DNA of 64,000 bases from Nostoc spongiaeforme FACHB-130 (GTDB taxonomy: Bacteria; Cyanobacteriota; Cyanobacteriia; Cyanobacteriales; Nostocaceae). This document shows positions 26,536-34,323 of this stretch, piece after piece. Below the pieces are notes generated by a model. The model worked only from the letters and a program-made list of their open reading frames with translations. It searched no databases and was not told the DNA's origin. The stretch spans positions 40,550 to 104,549 of the forward strand of contig NZ_JACJTB010000021.1 of assembly GCF_014698475.1 (NCBI RefSeq), read 5' to 3'. Within the stretch, counting starts at the first letter, position 1, and the number at the start of each line of letters is the position of its first letter. The translations under genes were made by a program, and so were the position numbers.

Positions 26536-27684
26536 ATGACTCACATAATCTACCTAGACTACCACTCAACTACTCCCGTTGACCCTAGAGTAGCCGAGAA
26601 GGTCATGTACTATATGACTACCGCTTTTGGTAATGCTAATAGTGTAGATCATGGTTATGGAGACGAAGCAGCAAAAGCAGTTAAACAAGCTCGTCAACAA
26701 ATAGCAGAATTAATCAATGCTTCCCCCAAAGAAATTATCTTTACATCTGGCGCAACGGAAAGCATTAATTTAGCAATTCAAGGACAAATTACACAACAAA
26801 ATACCCCCGTCAAAATCATTGTTTCCCCAGTGGAACACAAAGCGGTTATAGATACCTGCAAAGCCTTAGTTAAAAAAGGACTGGCGGAAATTATTTGGTT
26901 AAAAGTCAATCAACAAGCGCAGATTGATTTAGAACATCTGGAAAAAGTCTGTGCTGATGGTGCGGCTTTACTTTGTGTGATGGCGGCTAACAATGAAGTC
27001 GGGACAATTTACCCCATCAAAAAAATTGGCGCGATCGCATCCTCCTACAATATCCCTTTTTTATGCGACGCATCCCAAGCTGTCGGCAAAATTCCTCTCA
27101 ATTTCCAAGACTGGGGGATTACCTATCTAGCGATTTCAGCACATAAACTCTACGCACCCAAAGGTGTTGGTGTATTAGTAGTGAGGAAAAATCATCTTCT
27201 CCCACCAATGATTTACGGTGGTGGACATCAACAGGGACTCAGATCCGGTACACTCAATGTCTCTGGAATCGCCGGTTTGGGGGAAGCTTGCAGATTGAGA
27301 GGGTTGGAGATGGAACAAGATGAAAAAGCGATCGCTATTTTACGAGATCGGCTACAAAACCAACTTCAAGCTGCAATTCCCGATTTAGTGGTGAATGGAG
27401 ACTTAAACAGCCGCTTATCAGGTAACTTACACATTTCTATCCCCGATATTTCTAATACCGCTATCATTGCACGAGTCCGCCAGCAATTAGCTATTTCCAC
27501 GGGTGCAGCTTGTTCATCAGGTGTTGTTGCAGCATCTCACGTTTTAACAGCAATGAATCTTTCAGAGAATATAATTGATGGAGCTTTAAGAATTGGTATA
27601 GGAAAATTTACTACTACAGAAGAAATAGAAAAAGCATCATCTTTGATAATCAGTGCAATCAATCAAATTCAGAGTATAAAGTAA
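26536..27684 (+). CDS. Cysteine desulfurase (DndA/IscS-like)
   Basis: 382 residues, a PLP-dependent class V aminotransferase-fold enzyme. It takes sulfur from L-cysteine as an enzyme persulfide. Seen: IYLDYHSTTPVD at the start, FTSGATESINLAI, the PLP lysine in AISAHKLYAPKGVG, GGGHQQGLRSGTLN, and the catalytic cysteine in STGAACSSGVV. The variant FGNANSVDHGYGDEA is like the DndA-type enzymes that feed DNA phosphorothioation. Its place at the end of the DUF4007-ATPase-helicase-GHKL cluster supports that role, but no DndC-type PAPS reductase is here. General Fe-S or tRNA sulfur supply remains possible. Confidence 0.82.
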   Translation: MTHIIYLDYHSTTPVDPRVAEKVMYYMTTAFGNANSVDHGYGDEAAKAVKQARQQIAELINASPKEIIFTSGATESINLAIQGQITQQNTPVKIIVSPVEHKAVIDTCKALVKKGLAEIIWLKVNQQAQIDLEHLEKVCADGAALLCVMAANNEVGTIYPIKKIGAIASSYNIPFLCDASQAVGKIPLNFQDWGITYLAISAHKLYAPKGVGVLVVRKNHLLPPMIYGGGHQQGLRSGTLNVSGIAGLGEACRLRGLEMEQDEKAIAILRDRLQNQLQAAIPDLVVNGDLNSRLSGNLHISIPDISNTAIIARVRQQLAISTGAACSSGVVAASHVLTAMNLSENIIDGALRIGIGKFTTTEEIEKASSLIISAINQIQSIK

Positions 27685-27763
27685 ATAAACAGCCAAAAAA
27701 ACAAATTTCTGGCTGCCAATTTAAATTAAGTTAAACTTTATCCTTTGTCTTCAATCGCAAGAT

Positions 27764-29062
27764 TTACTCTGACTGAATTGGGTTATCTTTAGGGTTAACT
27801 AACTTCAGTAATTTTTGCTTGATCTGAGCATCAAAAACTTCCCATTTCATCTTGGCGTAGGCTGGATTTTCGTTACTACCTGAGAGGAAACCCATTGGAA
27901 TTTCAAAACCACCAGCACTGGTTCTACCACCGCCAAAAAAGCGTCCGGTGCTGTCTTGGCCAAAGGCTTCTTTGATAAATTCATCGGGGTCGAGGGTGAG
28001 TTTGGTGGTTCGCAGGGAACCGATGACGACTTCGAGTTCATCGTCTTCATCGTGAACTATACCGTAAACTACGGCGGTGTGGACGTTTTCTTCTGTGACT
28101 AAGAAATCAGCCGCTTGGGGAATCGCATCGCGGTCATCGTAGCGCAGATAACCAACGCCGGCGATGGAAAAGTTATTCTGGACGATGCGGTTTTTGAGCG
28201 ATCGCTCAATTACATCCATCACCCGTTTAGAACGGTTCGCCTGAAGAATCGCGTTTAATAATTGAGCATCATAAAATCGACTCAGGTAAGCAGCCGCCAT
28301 AAAATCTTCTTCTTGTGCTTGCATCAGTCGATTTGTATCCGATCGCAAGCCGTGCATCAAGGCTGTGGCACACTTAACATGCTGGCTAATGCTGCTGTCT
28401 AAAGCGAGTAACCCCGCTTGTAAATATTGAGTAAAAATTGTTGCTGTCGCTCTGACATAAGGACGGACATCAACAAACTCTGATTTAAGCTCTGATTGTA
28501 AGCTGTGATGGTCAATCACCGCTACTAAGGGTATGCCTGAATGCTGTACAGTAGCTAACAACTGACTGGTGGTTCCCTGGTTATCAATGAGTACAAAACC
28601 TTGATAACAAGACAAATCTTTAGATTTGACGTTTTGCGGTGTCCAACGCTGTGCAGGTAAATTTGTCAGCTTGACTAAGGCGATATTTTCTTGATGGCTC
28701 AACGTCCCAGCATAAATAATTTCACACTTAATATCATATTGTTGAGCGATTAGCTGGTAAGCCCAAGCACATGAGAGCGCATCAGGGTCAGGAAAATCCT
28801 GCAAAATAATTAGCTGGCGCTCATGTCTATGCGCTAATAAGGTCTTTTGTAGTTCCTCTGCTTTTTGAAAGACTAAGGAATTGTTACGTTGACCAAAATA
28901 AACACTCACCCCATCGCTGGTAGATGCTGGTAAGGATGGCCTGTTCAGAGGTAGTTCAACTACTTCTTGGTGGTCTACCTCAGCATCTTCTGGATTTGGT
29001 TCTGTGGTCAATGAAAAACTCTCTGACTGCTTCAAGGAAGAATTTAGTTGCATAGAAAACAT
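27764..29062 (-). CDS. DHH-family phosphoesterase (NrnA/RecJ-like)
   Basis: 432 residues. The first ~60 residues are low-complexity and acidic. The DHH domain then shows ILQDFPDPDALSCAWAYQL (metal-binding D-x-D), VLIDNQGTTS and VAVIDHHSLQSELKS (DHH). A DHHA1-like C-terminal part has FGGGRTSAGGFEIPMGF (GGGxxxxGG, substrate binding). Related enzymes hydrolyse nanoRNA, pAp or cyclic dinucleotides. The substrate here is unknown. The gene converges on the cysteine desulfurase gene. Confidence 0.82.
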   Translation of the reverse strand: MFSMQLNSSLKQSESFSLTTEPNPEDAEVDHQEVVELPLNRPSLPASTSDGVSVYFGQRNNSLVFQKAEELQKTLLAHRHERQLIILQDFPDPDALSCAWAYQLIAQQYDIKCEIIYAGTLSHQENIALVKLTNLPAQRWTPQNVKSKDLSCYQGFVLIDNQGTTSQLLATVQHSGIPLVAVIDHHSLQSELKSEFVDVRPYVRATATIFTQYLQAGLLALDSSISQHVKCATALMHGLRSDTNRLMQAQEEDFMAAAYLSRFYDAQLLNAILQANRSKRVMDVIERSLKNRIVQNNFSIAGVGYLRYDDRDAIPQAADFLVTEENVHTAVVYGIVHDEDDELEVVIGSLRTTKLTLDPDEFIKEAFGQDSTGRFFGGGRTSAGGFEIPMGFLSGSNENPAYAKMKWEVFDAQIKQKLLKLVNPKDNPIQSE

Positions 29063-29558
29063 CTTTGTTAAGTGTGAGGCTGGATTGATTGAGAAAGTTA
29101 CAATCAGGGTTTTACTGATTTAGCCACACACCTTGATCTTCGCAAAAATATAGAATCCTGGGGATACGTATCTTGGTGTATTTTTTGTCAAGATAACCCG
29201 GCAAAATTTTATGAAGTTCTGCCAAATTACATATAACGGCAGAAAATCAATGTTTCAGTTTTGTAATCAAACTCCAATTTTTCCCTTCCCTAGACCATTC
29301 TCTCAGTTGGAGAGAATTTTTGACGCAAGTCTAGATTTTTTTGGTTTATGGATATACAATAAAAGACTGTTAAATTATTTAGGCAGATGCCAGCACACCG
29401 CTTTTGCACCTACTGTCGGGTCATCCCCGTAAGCAGATGCAACACCAGTCATAAGTAGTATGTGAGCAACCTAACCTACTGTTGCCCCAACTCAAACAAA
29501 ACCATCACACCAACAACAAGTCGTTGTGGCTGTGCCAACTAGGGTGGAGTTGTTAGTG
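29063..29558. other. 496-bp intergenic region
   Basis: No convincing gene. A 73-codon ORF (29211-29432) has no recognisable features. Small hairpins are visible at ~29308-29325 (CTCTCAGTTGGAGAG). A short structured RNA is possible but not supported. Confidence 0.4.
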
Positions 29559-30056
29559 TCAAAGACCTATCACATATTTTTGCCACTCTTGATGCAGTCC
29601 ACTTTTAAGATGCTTACTAACCTCGAAATAGAGGCTGCTGTAAGGTTGGCGGGGTAGATGACGCAGCAACATGTGGGCTTCTTGAGGCGTGCGATTGCCT
29701 TTTTTCACATTGCAACGGACGCAAGCCGTGACGATGTTTTCCCAGGTATCGCCACCACCACGCGATCGCGGTATGACATGATCTAACGTCAACTCATCCC
29801 CTGTATAGCCGCAATATTGACAAGTGTGACCGTCACGGTGCAAGAGGTTGCGACGAGTCAGAGGCATTTCCTTATAGGGAACACGCACATAGTGGCGTAA
29901 GCGGATTACCGTGGGTAATGGAAAACCCGCGTAAAGTAGTCTGCCGTTGTGTTCGACTCGTTCTGCCTTGCCTTTAATTAACAAAACCGCAGCCCGTCGC
30001 CAGCTCGTAATATTAAGCGGTTCGTAAGAGGCGTTTAAGACTAAAACCTTCCCCAT
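29559..30056 (-). CDS. HNH endonuclease domain protein (conserved cyanobacterial type)
   Basis: 165 residues. The conserved N-terminus (MGKVLVLNASYEPLNITSWRR) is followed by the HNH core: CQYCGYTGDELTLDHVIPRS, then GGGDTWENIVTACVRCNVKKGNRTPQEAHM. Very similar proteins occur across cyanobacteria as a single-copy gene outside mobile DNA, which suggests a housekeeping role in DNA metabolism. No partner gene is close by. Confidence 0.88.
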   Translation of the reverse strand: MGKVLVLNASYEPLNITSWRRAAVLLIKGKAERVEHNGRLLYAGFPLPTVIRLRHYVRVPYKEMPLTRRNLLHRDGHTCQYCGYTGDELTLDHVIPRSRGGGDTWENIVTACVRCNVKKGNRTPQEAHMLLRHLPRQPYSSLYFEVSKHLKSGLHQEWQKYVIGL

Positions 30057-30437
30057 TGATTAACGCTCAAGGTATTAGTTTTACATATATTAACACGATT
30101 CTCTTCTCCTTGGGAGATGAGAATAAATTATACTTCCGGAATAATTGAATAACTGTTGTATTTAAATTAGAAATTTAAAAATAAGAGCCAGAAAAGTTAA
30201 GTTGCACGGCACAATTTTGATGATAAATCGCCAGTTCAGCCTGATTTTGAGCAGAAATTTGCGGTATTAAGTAAGACTTGTAAATTTTTATTAACTGGGT
30301 TTGATGATCTTTCTCAAACTCAAATGCTTCTTATATCAACATTTAATTGGTCTTAAGAAAAACTTTTCAATTAACACGGAAGTAGTTTATATGGGTATGA
30401 ATATCTATTAGTGGTGGTGTGATAGGAGAACGGAAAT
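30057..30437. other. 381-bp intergenic region (divergent promoters)
   Basis: AT-rich spacer between the HNH gene and alr. Both promoters should lie here. No ORF, repeat or terminator that I can support. Confidence 0.45.
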
Positions 30438-31625
30438 ATGCTGAGTCGTGATCAAATGACGGGTATTGCATCTAATCAACAGTGTGACACTTATGCGTGG
30501 TTTTCCCAGCGTGCTTGGGTAGAAATTGACCTAGAGGCGTTGTCACACAATGTCAAGCAACTAAAACAGTTGTTATCACCACGTACTCAGTTGATGGCGG
30601 TAGTAAAAGCTGATGCTTATGGTCATGGTGCAGTTACAGTCGCACAAACAGCGTTACAATCGGGTGCGAGTTGGTTAGGGGTGGCGACAGTTCCCGAAGG
30701 GATTCAATTACGAGAAGCAGGGATACAAGCACCCATATTAATTTTAGGGGCAACCCAGACACCAGAACAAATTCATGCGATCGCCCATTGGAAACTCCAG
30801 CCGACTTTGTGCAGTCCCAAACAAGCTTTAATTTTTTCCAATATTTTAGAAGCAATTAACTACGGTTCCCCTGTATCTGTACATATTAAATTAGATACAG
30901 GAATGTCGCGGTTAGGGACGAATTGGCAAGCAGCGGCCGAGTTTGTACAGTTGGTAGAACGCTTACCGCATTTGACAATTGCGAGTGTTTATTCCCACTT
31001 AGCCACTGCTGATAGTCCTGATCCGGCAATTATGGCAGAACAGCATAGCAGATTTAAAACTGCGATCGCCCAAATTCAAAAAATCGGCATCAAAATTCCG
31101 AGCTTGCACTTAGCCAACACCGCCGCCACCCTTGCAGATTCCCAACTACACTACGATATGGTCAGAGTGGGTTTAGGGGTTTACGGTCTTGCGCCAGCGC
31201 CACATTTACAACACAAGATTAACTTAAAGCCTGTGTTACAGGTAAAAGCGCGAGTTACCCAAGTAAAAACCATCGCTGCGGGGACTGGGGTTAGCTATGG
31301 TCATCAATTTGTAGCTGATAGAGAAATGCGTATTGCTGTTGTGGCTATTGGCTACGCGGATGGTGTACCACGTAACCTTTCTAACAAGATGCAAGTGTTG
31401 TTGCGTGGTCAGCGAATACCGCAAATTGGCGCAATTACAATGGATCAGTTAATGATTGATATTAGCCAGCTTCCTGAGATTCAAGAAGGGGAAATTGTTA
31501 CCTTACTAGGCGACCAAGGAAAAGAACAAATCACCGCTGATGATTGGGCTGCACAATTAAATACGATTTCTTGGGAAATTCTGTGTGGGTTCAAGCATCG
31601 CCTACCGCGTGTGGGAGTTATTTAG
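30438..31625 (+). CDS. alr: Alanine racemase
   Basis: 395 residues. The PLP lysine is in LMAVVKADAYGHG, and the second active-site tyrosine region is GVSYGHQFVADREMRIAVVAIGYADG, with TMDQLMID later. It converts L-Ala to D-Ala for peptidoglycan. The first ~20 residues are an extra N-terminal stretch. A D-Ala-D-Ala dipeptidase gene lies at 62.4 kb, but the two are not linked. Confidence 0.95.
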   Translation: MLSRDQMTGIASNQQCDTYAWFSQRAWVEIDLEALSHNVKQLKQLLSPRTQLMAVVKADAYGHGAVTVAQTALQSGASWLGVATVPEGIQLREAGIQAPILILGATQTPEQIHAIAHWKLQPTLCSPKQALIFSNILEAINYGSPVSVHIKLDTGMSRLGTNWQAAAEFVQLVERLPHLTIASVYSHLATADSPDPAIMAEQHSRFKTAIAQIQKIGIKIPSLHLANTAATLADSQLHYDMVRVGLGVYGLAPAPHLQHKINLKPVLQVKARVTQVKTIAAGTGVSYGHQFVADREMRIAVVAIGYADGVPRNLSNKMQVLLRGQRIPQIGAITMDQLMIDISQLPEIQEGEIVTLLGDQGKEQITADDWAAQLNTISWEILCGFKHRLPRVGVI

Positions 31626-31784
31626 TAGTCTGCTAAGAGAACTTTGTGTAGTGGTAGGCTTCGGGGTAGGAGCGGAGGGGAATATTCTCCCCCTTGCTCC
31701 CCGCTTCCTGCTCCTTGTCCTGTTCCCCCCTGCCTTTTCGGTAAAGTATACATAATTAATTATTTAAACTTCATCCTTTTAGTG

Positions 31785-31813
31785 TTTATCTTCCTAAAAG
31801 AATATGCTATACT
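31785..31813 (+). promoter_or_regulatory. Probable sigma-70-type promoter of tRNA-Leu
   Basis: A good -10 box TATACT (31808-31813) lies 18 bp before the tRNA. A weak -35 (TTTATC, 31785-31790) is spaced 17 bp upstream. Confidence 0.45.
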
Positions 31814-31831
31814 AGGATAGTTCGATATGAT

Positions 31832-31913
31832 GCGGATGTGGCGGAATTGGCAGACGCGCTAGATTTAGGTTCTAGTTCCGAGAGGAGTGAAGGTTCAAGT
31901 CCTTTCATCCGCA
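31832..31913 (+). tRNA. tRNA-Leu (anticodon UAG)
   Basis: 82 nt. The acceptor arms GCGGATG and CATCCGC pair perfectly, with A as discriminator. The anticodon stem CTAGA/TCTAG encloses loop TTTAGGT, giving anticodon TAG. A long variable arm (TTCCGAGAGGAG) and T-arm GGTTCAAGTCC fit a class II Leu tRNA. CCA is not encoded. No intron. Confidence 0.95.
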
Positions 31914-31949
31914 CTAAAGTTAAAACTCAAAAGGCAAAAGTCAAAAAAC

Positions 31950-32561
31950 TTACTTGCGTTTCTTTGTTGTATTTTGAGCAACTCTAGATTCTACTGTAAA
32001 TTCTGGTATTTCTACGAGTTCGGCATCGCTTAAAGTATACTGTTCGCAAACTAAACTGAGGCGACTTCCTGGTGTTTTCACAGCGTTGACAGAATGAGTT
32101 AAATCACCTTGAAAGTAGAGTAAGGTATTCATCTGCGGCTTAATTTGTCCCAGTTGGCGTTTGTGCGATTTGAGTACCAGTTCACCCCCTTCCATATTTT
32201 CTGGTACGCGCACATAGAGAACGCTGACAAAGTTAGGTGGTTCAACTGTTTTGCAGTAGGAACGCAGAGAACGGTCGATATGAGGGTCAACGCGAGAACC
32301 TTCTTTGAGGAGTAAGGGGTTAAGGTAAAAAGCGTTACAGTTAGCTTGGAGAGCCAAATCTAGGTATAGTTTGAAATAGGGGAATTTCTGCTCTACTGTA
32401 GAGATGTGCGATCGCCTGAACACCACTGAAAATCCCTTAGTACCGACAAAATCGCGGTTGAGGTTGTTGACAGCAAAGTAAGGACAAGCGTGAATTTCTC
32501 CCCACAAGTTATTCAGGTAGTCGCTGGGGAAGGCATTTGGTTGTTGTTGATAGTATTTCAC
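31950..32561 (-). CDS. 2OG-Fe(II) oxygenase family protein
   Basis: About 203 residues from GTG 32561. An upstream TTG at 32615 sits in a HIP1 site and looks less likely. The double-stranded beta-helix iron site is visible: DPHIDRSLRSY (H-x-D), then DLTHSVNAVKTPGSRLSL (distal H and 2OG-binding R). Members hydroxylate protein or small-molecule substrates. The substrate is not known. The gene is convergent with the tRNA gene. Confidence 0.8.
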   Translation of the reverse strand: MKYYQQQPNAFPSDYLNNLWGEIHACPYFAVNNLNRDFVGTKGFSVVFRRSHISTVEQKFPYFKLYLDLALQANCNAFYLNPLLLKEGSRVDPHIDRSLRSYCKTVEPPNFVSVLYVRVPENMEGGELVLKSHKRQLGQIKPQMNTLLYFQGDLTHSVNAVKTPGSRLSLVCEQYTLSDAELVEIPEFTVESRVAQNTTKKRK

Positions 32562-32788
32562 AAGTGGGGAGCGATCGCTGTATTTGTTTTGATTTACTAT
32601 TCTAAGCGATCGCAAAATCAGTGTATTGTCTCACATCTGGAGGCTGAAAAGGCAGCACAATATCACTAAATAGAACACTTAACCGTATTAACTCCCTTAT
32701 CCATATTAATGACAACTAAAATTTAACTATATCAACGAAGAATAAAGGTAGGCGATCGCATATTTAAGTAAAAACAGTAAAACTGTTC

Positions 32789-32811
32789 CCCCTTCCCTTG
32801 TAGGGAAGGGA
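32789..32811. terminator. Hairpin downstream of the DUF559 gene
   Basis: A perfect 9-bp stem (CCCTTCCCT/AGGGAAGGG) with a 3-base loop. It lies just past the DUF559 stop on the minus strand, followed by a T-rich stretch (AGTTTTACTGTTTTT). It may be a terminator, or a dispersed repeat, since the CCCTTCCC/GGGAAGGG and TTAGGGGGTTAGG pattern is repeated elsewhere. Confidence 0.45.
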
Positions 32812-32820
32812 GTTAGGGGG

Positions 32821-33150
32821 TTAGGTCTCTTCACAACAAACCTGATAAATCAGCATCAAAACCCGATCAATTTCCTTTTGCACTTCCTCATTTTTAATTC
32901 TTAATAAAAGTAGCCCTCTAGCTAACAAAACTTTGTCACGTTCCGCATCATATTCAGCTTGTTTCTCGTGAATTTTCCCATCTACCTCTATCACTAATCT
33001 AGCGGCGTGACAGTAAAAATCTGCTATGAAACCATCAAGAATTTGCTGACGACGAAAGTGTAACCCATGCAAACGATTACCGCGAAGATGTTCCCAAAGA
33101 ATTTTTTCTGCTGGTGTCATTTGGTGACGAAGTTCTTTCGCACGCTGCAT
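32821..33150 (-). CDS. DUF559 (Vsr-like) endonuclease-domain protein
   Basis: 109 residues with the DUF559 core: MTPAEKILWEHLRGNRLHGLHFRRQQILDGFIADFYCHAARLVIEVDGKIH. This is the PD-(D/E)xK-type fold shared with Vsr mismatch nucleases (conserved F-R-R-Q, D, F-Y-C, E-V-D-G). Such proteins are often single genes in repeat-rich regions. Function unknown. Confidence 0.8.
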   Translation of the reverse strand: MQRAKELRHQMTPAEKILWEHLRGNRLHGLHFRRQQILDGFIADFYCHAARLVIEVDGKIHEKQAEYDAERDKVLLARGLLLLRIKNEEVQKEIDRVLMLIYQVCCEET

Positions 33151-33454
33151 TTTATCTGTGTTGATTTTTGTCCGATAACTATATTGTTAGTTTGGTCTTT
33201 TTTTGGTGTTGAATTATTCATGTATGAATTATGGAAGCTGGTGTTGATTCATACATTATGCCTGACCTCTCCCCCAACCCCTCTCCGACGCGGAGAGGGG
33301 AGCTAGATTTCTCTTATTTTACTTTTATAAAGTGAGTGTATAGCTTTCAAATCTATCAAATAAAGACATCAAATAATTTTTGGAGTAATCTGAATATATA
33401 ATTAATCCTCTCATAGTCAATTACCGTATTTTTACATATTTTCTCTAATATAAA
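33151..33454. other. 304-bp intergenic region with a palindromic repeat
   Basis: No gene. Near 33265-33303 it has the inverted repeat CCCCTCTCCGACGCGGAGAG. A related copy lies at ~45978-46010. The rest is AT-rich and should contain the promoter of the nucS-like gene. Confidence 0.5.
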
Positions 33455-33970
33455 ATGACAAAGACAAACGTAGCGTTACGTAAAACTGGACAAGATTGGA
33501 AATTTATTGATGAGTCTGAGTTAGAAAATTTCGTTTGGGATAATTTGGAAGAACTTTTTGGACTGAAACCATTGGCGCGACAATTATCTGTTAAAGGAGA
33601 AATTTATGACATCCTAGCAATAGGAGAAAACAATCAACTAACTATTATTGAATTGAAAAATACAGAAGACAGATATGTAATTAATCAGTTGACACGATAT
33701 TATGAAAATCTGTTAGAAGAAAAACCTTTGAACACTCATATTAATTATGATGAGCCTATTTGTTTGTTTGCTATTTGTCCAAGTTTTCACAGGCATAATT
33801 TAATTGATGAAAAGTACAGTAAATTAGATTTTGACCTATTCACTTTTTTTATTAAACATGAAAACAGTGATTTTAATTTTTATTTGACTCATATTTTTAC
33901 CCAAATTGAGCCAAAAATTATAAAAATCAATTACCAAGAAGTTAATTTCCAAAATCAACCCCAAGATAAT
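33455..33970 (+). pseudogene. NucS/DUF91-like nuclease, 5' part (interrupted by the transposon)
   Basis: 172 codons up to the target site duplication. The N-terminal nuclease core shows ELENFVWDNLEELFGL, QLSVKGEIYDILAIGENNQLTIIELK (the D...E-x-K metal site) and DRYVINQLTRYYENLL, typical of the NucS/DUF91 PD-(D/E)xK family. The native frame runs into transposon DNA at 33971 and stops at 34027 after 18 foreign codons. The missing half continues at 38745 in the correct frame. Without the insertion the protein would have 367 residues. The truncated product keeps the catalytic motif, so it may retain activity. Confidence 0.85.
33966..33970. repeat. Target site duplication, left copy (ATAAT)
   Basis: Five bases ATAAT directly before the transposon end. 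The identical copy follows the right end at 38740-38744. Five-base duplications are the hallmark of Tn7-type insertion. Confidence 0.9.
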
Positions 33971-34227
33971 TATGCTTTGAATCATAATATGAGAAAAATT
34001 TTGATCCATAAATTGAGAAAGAGTTAACGCAATTTCAAGCTTTCTCACCAATCACAAAATAAAACTTTGAATCAAATCATGAGATAGAGTTGAAATTTTG
34101 AAGCATAATTAAAGAATGAGTTGAAAAAATACAATTGAATGAAACTTGCACAAAAAATCTCTCTTAAAATTGCTCTAACTTAAACTTTCAATTTAAAATA
34201 TGGTTCAAAATTCCAAGATATGCTTCA
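33971..34227. promoter_or_regulatory. Left transposon end with TnsB-like binding sites
   Basis: Four forward copies of a TTTGAAxCATAA-like site are seen: 33971-33992 (terminal), 34001-34017 (TTGATCCATAAATTGAG), 34065-34083 (CTTTGAATCAAATCATGAG) and 34096-34110 (TTTTGAAGCATAATT). Two reverse copies lie at 34199-34210 (TATGGTTCAAAA) and 34219-34227 (TATGCTTCA). The tnsAB start follows at 34324, so its promoter lies among or just after these sites and TnsB may repress it. Confidence 0.7.
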
Positions 34228-34323
34228 CTAAAAACTATGACTCCGTAGTTTTGTATTGCGTACTGAAAGCCTAAAACTGTCTCCTGACAAGAGAAACACT
34301 CTTTTCTTGGATGAAAAACTCTC

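Noticed and set aside
26536..27684. Housekeeping IscS of an isc/suf operon
   Set aside because: No iscU, sufBCD or regulator genes adjoin; the neighbours are defence-type genes. Not fully excluded.
29211..29432. 73-codon ORF on the plus strand in a spacer
   Set aside because: No ribosome binding site, no recognisable domain, and composition like spacer DNA.
33067..33306. 79-codon ORF on the plus strand
   Set aside because: It runs antisense to the DUF559 gene and ends in a dispersed palindromic repeat.
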